64,000 bases of DNA. Origin: Strix aluco. Lineage: Eukaryota; Chordata; Aves; Strigiformes; Strigidae. The notes under the pieces were generated by a model that worked only from the letters and a program-made list of their open reading frames with translations, had not been told where the DNA came from and made no database searches. The stretch lies in the NCBI RefSeq assembly GCF_031877795.1, contig NC_133931.1, forward strand, positions 131,726,621-131,790,620, read 5' to 3'. This document shows, one piece after another, positions 12,556 to 24,649 of the stretch. Both the position numbers and the translations under genes were made by a program. The number at the start of each line of letters is the position of its first letter. Position 1 is the first letter of the stretch.

Positions 12556-14094
12556 CTGCTGGCTGAGGGGCTCGGGGAAGCCCCTCATGCAATGCAGTAT
12601 GCGGATTTTTCCCCTATGAACCTCAGGAATTAAGCTTGCAATTTTCCTTTTGCCCTTTTAATAATGATCTAATATGTTGTTATCCTACAGAGGTCAGCCA
12701 AACTTTTATAACTGAGACCTTCAAGGATTTGAAGATGATGGCAACCTTAGGAAAAAATCTCAGAAACTCTTGTTTAGCTAATGCTAAGTTTAGTGCAAGG
12801 TTAGCATGCCTGTGCAATCAGCTCGAATCAGGCAGCATTAAACCATACAAATCGATGCCGAAATAAACCACAGCAATTAGGCTGCTGGAGCAGCGAATAC
12901 GAGAAGTGACATTGAACAAGGGGCCAGGACACCTTGCAGGTTAAAAAGCAAAATAGCAAAAGCACATCTCTTGTCATATGGTTCTGTCCTTATTACTTAT
13001 GTTACATGGTCTGTCAGGCCTTGCCTATTAAGTTTGACAATATGTACTCACTGACAGTATATATGCTAGCCAGCAGTAGATAATATCTATAAAATGACTC
13101 AATAACTTACATCTGTCATAAAACCCACTTCATGTTCACTTCCTCAGTTATAGCTTAATATTATTATTATTATTTTTTAAATAAATATGCGGCTGCAATT
13201 CCAGGTCTATATTATTTTATTTAATCTTCTGCCTTAGCTTTTATGTCCTTCATTAAAACGTATGCTGCCATAACCCAGACTTGGTCTCCTAAAAGTTTCC
13301 TATGCAGCACAGGGGAACCTTCTCTTCCTTCATCTGTCGCAATCCAGCCTGCAGCTGCGAGCAGCCCTGCAGGGAAGCTGGATGTCACTGGCTGCGTTGT
13401 CAGTACTCTCTCTTCAAGGGGCTCTGTAAGGTCACCATCATATTCATAAGCATAGAGGAAAAGACTTTTCTTCTTTTTCTGGTCTCCATGTTTGAATTAC
13501 ATCTTTGTCCTTGAAAGAGGCCCTGCTGCAAGAAGCATCAAGATGCTCTGCTTTAAGATTCATTTTACATTCCTGTGAAGATCTTCATTTATTGGAAAAA
13601 TGGAGGTTATTTTCTTCTTCAGCTCAGATTTCTTCATCACAATGTTCTCTACAGTGACTGAAAAATAGCTCTTGGGGCTGTATCATTTGTGCTTCTGTGA
13701 GCCTGCTAGTTCTTTTATTATTAGGAAAATGCCTTGGCTGGGGAATGAGCAATGAGGTGTTTTTCTTAAGAGACTTTGAGGCAGGCACGTATTTTGAGGT
13801 GAAGTACCACCTGGGCGAATACCTACAGAAGGAAAAGAATTTTCATTAAAGATATTTAGCTGAAAATACATTTGGATCAGAAATAAGATGTTTTATCTTT
13901 TTTTCTTTCTTCTTTCAAAAAGGGTAAATTAACCTTTGGATAAAAACCCAAAGTGTTGTGGTGGCTTCTGCATGACTTGTACTTTTTCATGAAGGTGCCT
14001 CTATTTCCAAGTGAGACCTTTGGATCAAGCAGAGGATGAACGAATGATGCAGACATTTCCAAACTGGGTTTTATGACTTGTGCTGTTCAAGAAA

Positions 14095-14145
14095 TCAGAG
14101 CAAATGATTGCTGTAGTCCCTTCTGGCCTTAAAATTTGTGTATTT
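14095..14145 (+). mobile_element. Degenerate CR1 3' tail
   Basis: Sequence resembling the CR1 3' end (AAATGATTGCTGTAGTCCC, then TTCTGGCCTTAAAATTTG) is present for about 50 bp, with no recognisable upstream body. It is an old, short remnant. Confidence 0.4.
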
Positions 14146-16748
14146 TTAGTAACCTTTTGTCAGTTTTACAAAAAATTCCACTTTTTTTCTCACGTGCTGC
14201 CAAATAAAGTCCTCATGTTTAGTGTGCCATCACCCTGATTTCAGAATCCCTCTTTCTTAGAAATGGTGGGTGCATGACAATGCCTGGATTTGGGCCTGGG
14301 ACTTTTCATCACTTGAAGGACCAGCAGTTAACTGGTCTTTACAACAAGATGTCCATGGCTGTCTCTTCCTTTTCCCTGATCTCCACGGGGAACCCACCTG
14401 ATACAAACCACCAACATGATCCAGGTCCTGCTAAAACCAATAGAAAGGGTCCCTGTTGGCTTCAGTAGGGGTGGACAGATGTTTTGTGTGCCCGTGCTCC
14501 CTCTCCTGCTTCAATACTTGGAACCACAGAGCTGTACCTTCTGCCTTAGCCTACCCATTTTGGTACCCATGCTTGAGAGGCTCTCACCTGCCCTCTTTCT
14601 TCTCCATCCCACTTTGCTGGAGGATTCTGCTGTGATGAGTTGGACATGAAATCTTTTCTTCCTCTGGCACTCGTTACTGATTTTAGGCAGATCAGAAATC
14701 CTCATCACTCTCATTGCTCTTTGCCTCCACATATTTACAGTCTGGAGAAGGTATGAGGTGGACTGGAGAGCAGAGAAAGCCATCGCCCCGAAGTCTGTCC
14801 TTGGCCTTTTTGCTGTGTTATACAAGAGATGACAATTATCCTCTGTGGCTTTGGAAAAGAAGCTAGATAAAATGCAGAGATTATGAAGGGAGGCAGTCAT
14901 ATTACAACAATTCTGGGCAGCGAAATAATAGTTGTAGATGGAGTGAAAGGATGGTACAGTGTGATCCAAAGGCGTGCTGGTGCCAGTGCAAGTCTTTCCA
15001 GCTACAGTCAAAAGAACTTTATGCAGCCCTTTGTGTGCTTACACATCGTGATATAAAAGATGAAATCTTTCATAGACTGAAGTGGCCAGGGCGTTGTTAG
15101 TGTTATTTTACACGGGATTTCAGGGGAGATGGCGGGTGTTTGTGGGCAGGGTTTGGTCTGAGGATCTCTATCAGAGTCTGGTTCTTCTTTTGGTGAAATA
15201 ATAGTTGATGGAGAACGGTTGCAGCTCGAATGGAGCTGAGCTCCTTATTGAGGGCTTCACATTTAATCTTCTCCCACTAGGACTTCAGAAAGTAATAGAG
15301 TGTTAAAAAAAAAGTGACAATCACATATTTCTGCACATTTTGTTTTTATAATTGTAATATTATAGTGCTGTTTACTCAACCAATATAAGCCCAGTGCTCT
15401 TGGCAAATACTTACAATGTGTGTGCTCCGAATTTATTCTTTGCAAAGCAGACTTCACACACCACGGATGAAAATGCTTCAGCCTCATTTAAATAGGAAAT
15501 AAAAGGGATTGCATTACTCTATTTCTTTGCAAGCTGAAAAAAATAAATAAAAGGCATTGTCCTCTTTCAGAGTTCAGATTTCATTTTCTTCAAATGAAGT
15601 TGCGGTGGTTTTACAAAACCTCTATTCTTTTTTCTTTTTTTCACAGATCTGCAAATTTCCTATCTTTAAAGTGTTTTCACAGAGTCAAAAAGAGAACAAT
15701 AGAAACACAAATTTTCAAGCCAAAAGTTCCAAGCTGGCATGAAAAATGACAAGAACAAGATTTGAACACTTCTTAATACCAGTGTCACCATGGGATTACT
15801 TTTAAATTCCTTTTCGCTGAAATTCTGTGTTTTATTTATCAGGGCAAAACAGAGTGTAAAGCAGAAAAGACATTGCTGAAGATTTTCTTGGACTGTTTAA
15901 AGCTGTATCTGAAGACATATAGACTATAATAGAAACACATAGACCAAATTATTACTGTGTTTTACATTTTGGCATTTTTGCAAACTTCCATAATTATGTC
16001 ATTTTAGTACATTAAAACAAACAGCAAGGAAATAGAAAATACTTCTTCCACAGCTGTGTTTACTACCTTAAATGTGTTTTTTTCTCAACCAGGCAACCAG
16101 TCTGAGATAAGAGGTTTCCCTGCTGTGTAACACAGCATAATCAGAAGCGCACGCAGCACCCACCTGGAGTATTCCAACATACAAGAGTAGTGGAAAATTA
16201 AAGCAGTAGAATGGAAAAGTCAATAGCTTTTTCCAGTGAGACACCTTTGACATAGTAATAGACTTACTTTTTAAATATATGAATGTACAGAAGATCTTGG
16301 AGAGTTTCTTTGAGTGAAAATCCTGTTTATACAGGGGAAAAAAAGAATATGCAACCTCCCTCGAAGAAATAAAAATTTTAATTGAAAGGCTTTAAAACAT
16401 ATCTCCATTTTACCATAATGTGAAACATGATTTTCCACTTTCTTTGCTACTTTGGGGAGCATATTTTACACAAATGGAAGCCTAATGAGCCATTCCTAGT
16501 CAAATGGAAATATTTTGTCAAAATTACAAACATCCGAAGAATCTTATTTAGTTGAAATCAGCAGCACCTTCAGAGATCTCTTGCAGAGTTTTAATCTGCT
16601 TGAATATCTATTTAGAAATGAAATTGAATTTTTTCTTATCACCATTTCTATAGCAGAAATAAGTTGCAAAATCATTGCAGAAAAATATCTTTCCCTTGAA
16701 ATTAGCAATATTGTTTTTCAATTTTCAGACATTGCCGATATGAGGTAA

Positions 16749-16772
16749 CCTGGACTTTTCAAAAAGTCCAGG
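16749..16772. repeat. Perfect 24-nt hairpin palindrome
   Basis: The arms CCTGGACTTTT and AAAAGTCCAGG are perfectly complementary over 11 bp with only CA between them. No transposon was recognised around it. Confidence 0.9.
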
Positions 16773-16889
16773 CATTTTAGGTAGGATTTTATTTCACTGG
16801 AAAGCCTGATGGGTATTTCAAAAACTTGTTTTGCATGATCACTCAATAATTATTCTCAATGTTGTAGAAATCAGAAATTCTGACAAATT

Positions 16890-16929
16890 TTTCAGGTCAT
16901 GCAAAACATGCATTTTTCTTGACCTGAAA
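16890..16929. repeat. 10-bp inverted repeat with 20-nt loop
   Basis: TTTCAGGTCA (16890-16899) and TGACCTGAAA (16920-16929) are perfect reverse complements. Each arm contains the nuclear-receptor half-site AGGTCA (as TGACCT on the right). This could be chance, an old repeat, or a binding site. Confidence 0.85.
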
Positions 16930-18386
16930 TTAAGTATTTTACTTCAGCTTCAAGTGTTTCTTTAAGGTCTTTGGTTCTGTATAAAGGAAGTGAAAGATAT
17001 TTTGTAATCACAGAATGAAAATGTGTTGTAAACCATCAGCGTGGACTTTTTAGACTTCCATACTATTTTGTCTTTTTTTTCAGTATGGACAGTTGAAGAT
17101 AAAAACCTCTCAAATCCAGTCATGGAATATTTTTGAGTAACTAAATTTACAGTTTTTGTTAAAAAGTTTTGGCTGAAAAAAATAATCAGAACCTACTTTG
17201 TTGTTTAAATCTAGCGCTGGCAAATGTAGCGTCAGCCCCTACAGCAGATTAGGCACTTAGAAAAATTCTTCTCAACAGCTGAGTTTTAGGCAACTTCTTT
17301 TGCCTTGTTTGAAGGTTCTACCCATGAACATTGGACACAATCTTGTCAGTTAGCTTCATTAACATGGTCTTTGCAGCTTGCCTTATTTTAGCCACCTAAA
17401 ATCCAGGTCTCAAGTCTAGGCTGGCACCCTCATCTTCCACTGCTGAGGTGGAGAACGGTGGGTGTGTCTCTAGGAGGGATCACTGTCTCTTAGGAGAGAC
17501 ATCATGAGACATCTGTGTCATGACATACCTGATCTGTTGCTTGGAGAAAGAATACTGCCAAACTCAAGTATTTAGGATACTTGTGGACGCTAACATAAGC
17601 ACTGCAAGCTGTATTAATTTGACCTGCCAGGAGCCCTTTCCAGACCATCTATAATGCAGGCTGAGACTGAGCACTGTAACTGCATGTAATCCAGGAGATC
17701 TACCAAGAACCAGGAGATAAAAACAGTTTTGCTCTATGTGTGCATAAGCCATGAGTTTAATGTTTGACTCTTCAAACTCCTAGGTAACCAGGCATCTTCT
17801 GGCATGGCTGCCACTCCAAGCATTATGGACAGGTATTCAAACACAGGGACAAGTGTAGCATGGTCCCAGGAGAAGCTGAAGTCAGAGTGCTCCAAACAGA
17901 AGTGATACCACTGTTTTTTAATAATGAAGGTAACTAAGTTTCAGACATCATAGTAAAGGTCATGGCAAATTCATTACCATCAGCAAACCAAGTCAAAAGT
18001 GTTTTGGAGTCAGGCTGCTCCCATTGGTGCTGGAGGAGGTTTACCATGGGCTTCCCCAGAAGCAAAGTCAGGTCAGCACCGAGCCTTTGCAAATTCTTAG
18101 CTTACTGTGATGTGTGTTAGCTTAGTCATTGAACGGGGCAGGGATAGGAGCCACCAGCTGAAGTTTTGTGTCTGTGTTGCAGCAGATGAGGCTGGGTTCT
18201 TGCCCTTGCAGCATGCCATTTCACCCTTTGCTATGTCTTCTGCCACACTTGGCTTTAAGGAGGACTTCAGAAGTATTTAGAAATAGTTTTGGTTATGAGA
18301 TAGCTTAGCAAAGCCTATGACACAGACTTAATAAAGTAAATGCAAAATATTTGGGAAGCTTGGGAGGTCTGTGTTTTACTCAGCAG

Positions 18387-18710
18387 TGTTAGCCAGTTCA
18401 CCTCCCTGCTGGGTTGGCCCCAGCCAGCAGCTAAGCACCCCCATTGCCACTCAGTCATTCCCCCCACCCAGTGGGACAGTGAGAGAAATAGGAAGAGCAA
18501 AAGCAAGAAAACTCCTGGATCGAGATAAAGGTTGTTTAAGGGATGAAGGAAAGAGAAAACCATCAAGCAAAGCAAAGGCAACCACTCACCACCTCCCACA
18601 GGCAGATCATTGCCCAGCCAGTTGCTGAACAGAGGCCACATTGAAGTCAGGTGCCCACTCCTCCTTCTTCTTCTGCCTCAAGTTTTGTTTCTGAGCATGA
18701 TGTTACATGG
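18387..18710 (-). mobile_element. Avian endogenous-retrovirus LTR fragment
   Basis: The segment reads as the 3' part of an LTR in antisense orientation. It begins TGTTAGCCAGTTCACCTCCC and continues with a GCCCCAGCCAGCAGCTAAGC block, then an AAACTCCTGGATCGAGATAAAG block like the R/U5 boundary of common avian LTRs. It breaks off after GATGTTACATGG, so its 5' part is missing. No internal retroviral genes adjoin it. The family assignment rests on my memory of the consensus. Confidence 0.7.
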
Positions 18711-21700
18711 TAGGGAGGTGAACAGCTGCAAAATATAGATCCTTCCTCAAAGAGTGTGGGAATTTTTAGGCGCTTGTGACCATTACAAAGTAGAAAAAAT
18801 AGATAGATACAGAGATAGATTTGTCCTACCTGTGGTGTCTAGAGAGTCCTTTCTTTAGGATGGTATTACAGACACGGGGATGTGGGCTTCCTTACAGAGG
18901 ATAACTGGGTGAGAAGTGTTTTGTTTTTCCTCCTCTCAAAAGAGAAATGGCTGTTTTTTTAAGCAAAAAATGCAATGAACCTTCCTATTCCATTTCAGAA
19001 GAAACCTGGAGTTGCGACTACTTAAAAATCACTTTCTGCAACACAAAACACTGTTCCACTCACAGAGATATTTATAGATGAAATTAGCACAACTTCTTGA
19101 TAAATCTGTTGGATTAAAAACTGATGCGGCTGGCAAACGCAGTTTCCCTTTTAAGCTGTTTGAGCATTTCTGTCATAACAAACATTGTCCCCAAATTGTG
19201 GCACCCTTTCCTCTCACAAATTTTTGAGTGGTGCTGGAACACACTCTGATATGATTCCCTTTCATTTCTGACACCGTTATGTCATTTTATGGATTTGCAC
19301 TGACAGCATTTCATTTCGACATCATTATAGCATCTCAACTGACTTTCCACACTGAGCACACCAAGAGAGTTTTGTGATGATACTATACTAAGAACAGTTA
19401 GATTGCAAAATAACCCTGCTGAAGAGTAATTATTATGCATGAACATGATCAGGTTTTCTTGCTTAAATTTTCAGCTGTTGCAAAGTTCGATATTTTCTTT
19501 CTTTTAAAAATGGCCAAGAGATTCAAGGTATAGGTAAATCTACCCTGAGGCTGGAGGATGCAGAGTCTGGTGGGTGCACAGCCTGCTGTTATGGCTGGCA
19601 AAGGTGGGCACAGCACTCACCAGGAGTCAGGAGTCAGTCCATCATCTTCAGCTCCTCGGAAGTCAAGTGCCTGAGCTGGACGGTGAGGTGCCCAGGTGCC
19701 TCAACATCTGTCACAGGCAGCAGAAGGAACCAAAGGGGGTTTGACCCATCAGTGTTAGGCCCATCTCTTAAGACGTGATGAGATTTTATTGGGACATGGT
19801 GGTCCCAACTGTAGAGGGAGCCTGGAGAAGTGAATTAGCCTTGCTGCCTAACTTTTAAACAATTAAAGTCAGGAGAGTCTAGTTCCAGCCAAAGGGATAA
19901 AGAAAGGCAACTGGAGAAAAATACCATGGTAGAAAAACAAATACCACCCCCCCGCCCCCCAGCACATCTCTTTTTATGCCTTTCAGTGCTATGTCTTATA
20001 GATTCATGGCTGTGCAAGCCAGGATGTGCACTGAGTGAGCTGCCTCTGTGGTGTGCAGAGGAATCCCAGGTGACGAGGCTCAGCCAGGTGCCTGAGGTCT
20101 CTCTGATTAGGGGGAATCGATCCCAGCGGAGATGCTCTTGTAGTGACATCTACGCAAGCCAGCACTGCAGTCACCCCAGGATCACACATCTCCCTGGCCA
20201 CTGTGGAGGGTGGATCTGATTCACTGAACCCTGCTGCAAAATCTCCACCTGCACCTGACTGTTGCCATGCTGAGATCTGCTCTAAGCAAGGAAAGATACT
20301 CAAACTCATGCACAATTACATCAAAAATTAAAGAATATTAAGGTAGTGGCAGCTCAAACACAGCAAACCTCGGATTTATCAAAATGTACAATATTCAAAA
20401 AGTCTTCATTTGTCTCCCTTATGGAAATGTGTTCTAACACAAGCTCTGATTACATCATCAACCACTATTTTTTTTTAAATTGGAACATTTGTGTTGGCAA
20501 GGATATCCAAGACATGCTTAGGAAGTGAGATAGGTCAGTATTTTTACTGTCATTTTTAAATTAGTGATTCTCTCCCTCAGCTATGGCATTTGGTACAACA
20601 AGTAGAGTCAGTCACTTCTTCATGATCTTTTGCAGGCGTGGGAATTTTCTAGTGTCTGTAGTATGTAAGTGCCTTACTAACCTTGATAACATTTTTCCTC
20701 AGGTGAAACAAGATAATGAATAGCATTACCTCCTCTGTTTGAGATGGAAAAATGAGACAGAGGAGACTTGCTGGAGTCCAGATTAAAGTCAGCTCTTTGG
20801 GCTCCCACATCCATCCCACCAGTGTACACGCACTGTCTCCACCTGTGTGTGGATGTCCTCAGGCATATAGAAAAACAGGGCTCTATTTTCTTCTCCTTTA
20901 CATTTTGTGTATGTTTGACAGCATCTCGCTGTAATGAAAATAGTGTGTACCTGAAAGTAGAAAAGTTTCTGATGTGCTTCTAGTCAGTTAAATGTGCCAG
21001 CAAGCCCTGTCTGTGTGGGACAGGGAGCAGGAGTGAGAGGAATCAGATGGGGAAGCACTGAGCTGGGATTCCAGCTTTTCGAGACAGTGGCTGCATGTTT
21101 CTTTTTTTATATTTATGGCTCAGCTGATGTAGATCAAAAAAATTACCTGAGGGCAATTCTAAATTATCTTATTCCAATGAGAAATCCCAGGTAAATGTGA
21201 GAGTGTGGAAGCATAGCACTGGGAGCTCAGCAGCCCGAGCCCAGCCTCAGCTGAGAAGTTCGGAGTTTCCTCTGCGTCCCCTGGAGAGCGAGCAGCAGTA
21301 GGATGTATGACATGAGTGTAGAGTTGTGCCCGGGAAACGGGTATGTCACGTGTAGCCAGACTTGTTAATAGTGTTAGGCTTATATTTTGTCATGCAATTA
21401 TATTTTTATAAGGGATGACATTGGAATATTATTACAGACAAGTTCTGCACTGTGGATGGCTCCTGTATTTGCAAGTGAGTTTATCTGTAAAACAACAGGT
21501 GATGTTGCTGTGATCATTAAACATGTCCCATGCATTTTACAGCCCAGAAGAAACTGCTGTACTACCTATGGGCCCCCACTGGGCATCCTTCTGCTCATCC
21601 GGTGGAAAGGTTTGGTGGTCTAGACAGCCAAAGAGCTCCTCAGTTACAGGGTCTCTCTGCAGGCTACAGGGTCAGCATATGTCTCATATCTGAACTTGGA

Positions 21701-21720
21701 AACAGCCACAGTTCTCATCC
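18711..21720. other. Intergenic spacer, no gene seen
   Basis: Moderately AT-rich unique-looking sequence. Open frames (up to 104 codons) are short, isolated and without known domains. No RNA gene or recognisable repeat body was found. Confidence 0.55.
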
Positions 21721-21876
21721 ATAGTTGAGGATGTTCCACCCCTGGAAACGTTCAATGTCAGGTTGGACAAGGCTTTGAGCAATCTGGTATAGTGAAAGGT
21801 TGTCCCTGCCAATAGCAGGAGTTGGAAGTGATGATCTTTAAACGTCCCTTTTCCAACCCAAACCATTCTGTGATTC
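21721..21876 (+). mobile_element. CR1 non-LTR retrotransposon, 3' fragment
   Basis: This is a typical CR1 3' end in plus orientation: GGAAACGTTCAATGTCAGG, GTTGGACAAGGCTTTGAGC, CTTTTCCAACCCAAACC and the terminal ATTCTGTGATTC repeat. It is about 155 bp, heavily 5'-truncated like most CR1 copies, with no coding capacity. Confidence 0.9.
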
Positions 21877-22599
21877 CTCCCCATGCAAAAGTCTCCCAGG
21901 CCAGAAAGAGGCTTTGGTGTTTCTGTGAGCAAGCAAGAGGATGAGTCACTCCTCGTAGCTCCCATAGGCGTTGCAAGGGAGGGATGTCATTCATCACAGC
22001 ATCATCTCAGGTTATTCCTGAGCAAGTTAAGCTTGAGCAGAGAGAAACTCATGAGATGGAGCTTGCCCTTTCAAATCCAAGCCCGCGCCTTTTAGCTGCC
22101 TCACCCCAACACAGATGTGCTGTGCCCAGCCTCCAGAAAACCTGATTCATGGCTTCATCCACAGCCCATTGCCAGCAAGCAAAAGATTTCCATTGACTTC
22201 ACTCAGTTTTGTGGCTGGCCCCTGGGACTCAAAACACATTGCAAAAGGCCAGTTCTCTGCTGAATCTGTCAAGGGTCTCCTGTGTTGTTAGAGCCAGTGG
22301 AGCCTTGCTGGTTGCTTCCAGCGGGGGATTTGGCCCTACACGATTTCTGGCGCGGATGTCGCAAGCTGACTTCACCCTCCGTTCATCTTGTGCTTCTTCT
22401 TTAGCTTGGGAAATGAGCTGTAATTGAGAATGTAGCTTTTTAGATATCAAAGCCCGTTTACATTCATTAAGTTTATGAAACGATGGTTAAAAATAAAACC
22501 TAAAATGATGTCTCTTGAGTTTCTGCTGATAAAAAATATGTCAGACTTTCTGGAAAACCCTACCTCTGGGATGACTGCCAAGTGTTTGCTTCTCTATTG

Positions 22600-23000
22600 C
22601 TACCATATTTTGACCTCAAATGGAACTTTCTAATTACATCACAAATATTATTATATCATGCAAATTAGGAAGCTGTTAACATAGTCCAGGATAAAATAGC
22701 TGAAAAATAACAGGCTGCAGCCACTTTTCATTACATTCTGAAGGTCTAAAAAGTTCTGAAGTATAAATCCTCAATTCTGCCTCCTCGAGTATTGAAGAGC
22801 AGATTACCTCACAGCAAAGCAAGCTGATTACTTAAAGAAGCTGGCTAATCCATGAGCCATTATTTCTGTCCTCTTCTGTTGGCATCTTTTGTAATAGTTT
22901 ATTAACAATGATTTGTGTCCTGTTGAGTAAGCTGTGTTTGTATAACACCATTGGCACTATATTAGCTGAGACCAAGGGTATTCTGGCTAGTTAGTCACAG
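22600..23000. promoter_or_regulatory. Candidate distal enhancer (POU/homeodomain/forkhead motifs)
   Basis: The segment includes CTAATTACATCAC (22630-22642), TCATGCAAATTAGG, in which an octamer-like ATGCAAAT overlaps a homeodomain core (22656-22669), and GTTTATTAACAATG with forkhead and SOX-like cores (22898-22911). It also has several ATTA sites, few CpGs and no recognisable repeat. It lies about 15.7 kb upstream of DLX5. Motif clustering alone is weak evidence; conservation would decide. Confidence 0.3.
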
Positions 23001-24596
23001 CTATCAAATGCTTGGAACTTAATTTTCACTCTTTTCTGGCTAAGCATCTTTAACAAATATTTTGCTGCAGGGTAGAAAAAGTCCTAAATAGTCAACAGCA
23101 TTGTTTGCAGGACTGGATATGCATTTGCAGCCAGATGAATATGTTTGATGTGCTCTTGCGGTGGAAACACAATGACATCTACTGGCCAATGCAGATGGCT
23201 GTAGGAGTGTTTGCAGCAGGGTTATATGCAGAAAACAGCACAGATTCGACTCTGTGAGGAAAGGGCTTGTCATCTTTCTGAGAGGAAGGATGATAAATCA
23301 GAACATCTGCAGATATCTCAAGTAATACAATGGAAACTGCAAAACAGAAAGTATAAGGTATTTTACTTATGTACCACTTGTTAATTCTTAGTTGAAAAAC
23401 AAACAAACAAGCAAGACACTGGCCAAATCCTCTGATGGTGCAAAGCTTCCCTATTGTCTTCAATTAGTGGCTGCCAGATGAAAAAAGGAGTTAAAGCAAC
23501 TTACACTGGGTGTAACCAGATGAAATCCACAAACAAGATCCAAAATGCACAAATGTGCCTCCTCTGCTCTTGAAAAAGAGATACATGTAAGCAGGGTTTT
23601 CTGATATCCTAAAATGACAGTCCTGATTTCTTCACTGCACTGCTATTAGTGCATTTTTCTCTTAACATGATGCAATCTCTCAAAATCTTGTGCAGAAAAT
23701 GATACCTAATCAACCCCAAACGCGTGGTGCTTCAGCAGTAAGGTATTTCTCTTGCAAATAGTGTTATTAAAAATAAATAAAGGAGGCAATCAAAACATGT
23801 CTGTTTCTGAAAATGTGAGTGCTAACTATAGCAAAGAGAATAAATTTCCTACCAGCTCACACTTCTTATGTTCAAAGTGTATCATTTTGAAATCCTTGTC
23901 TTCCATCAACTCTGCTCCTATAATTTTTAGTTCTGTTGCCTCAACAAGATGATGCAGTTCAGTAGAACCAGCACCTCCAAAAATCATTATACTTGCTTTA
24001 TAAAATGGGTAGGCTGTGCCAATTTACTCAATAAGTGGCACTGAGTTGGAAATGTTACACAGCTACAGTATCAGTGTAGCATCCAGAAGAGGAATAGGCT
24101 GTGCTGAAGTGAAGCTTTGGCTCCAGTTCATGGAAGGAAACCAATCCAGAGCTGAGGGATACAGCATGGACTAGATCCAGTCCAGGGTTGTACAGGCTTC
24201 TAAGTGGTGAGAAGAAAAGCTAGGCTGTCCAAAAAGGGCCTATATTGTGCACAGAAGCAAGAGCAGCAACTATGAGCTATGTGTTGGTATAAAGCTCTGC
24301 ATGAAAGGTGATCACCCTAATCCATGGAGAATTGAGTACCATTGCACATTGATTTTAGCAGGAGTCAAGAATGTGTTCAAAGTAAAGCATCATCTTGTAG
24401 GCTCTGTTTATAACCTAAACGAGCAGTCCAAAGCTCTGTACAATTTTTTGTGTTACTCTCACTTAGATTTCATCCCTTAGAGAGCAGAAGAGGGAATGTG
24501 AGCAAAGGGGTAGGGATTTGACCCTAATGTCACATCCCCACTGCTCAACAATGGGCTTTTCACAGTGCTGTTTGCAAGGAAGAAAAGAAAAAGGCG

Positions 24597-24598
<2 letters not shown>

Positions 24599-24648
<50 letters not shown>
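24599..24648. repeat. (GT)25 microsatellite
   Basis: Twenty-five uninterrupted GT units form a 50-bp alternating purine-pyrimidine tract, a likely polymorphic marker with Z-DNA potential. Confidence 0.97.

Positions 24649-24649
<1 letters not shown>

Larger units (their letters stand above)
9861..18386. other. Intergenic spacer, proximal part
   Basis: GC content falls near 10.2 kb. I see no gene apart from the old CR1 tails and short repeats listed separately. The segment 12630-12900 is non-repetitive, with motifs such as CAATTAGGCTG and ATCGATGCC, and could be conserved regulatory DNA. Open frames of up to 166 codons show no recognisable domain and no splice-bounded structure. Confidence 0.6.

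Noticed and set aside
14511-15011. 166-codon minus-strand open frame
   Set aside because: It is long for its setting, and one stretch faintly recalls a LINE reverse-transcriptase C-terminus, but I could not place any diagnostic motif. It is not called without a profile search.
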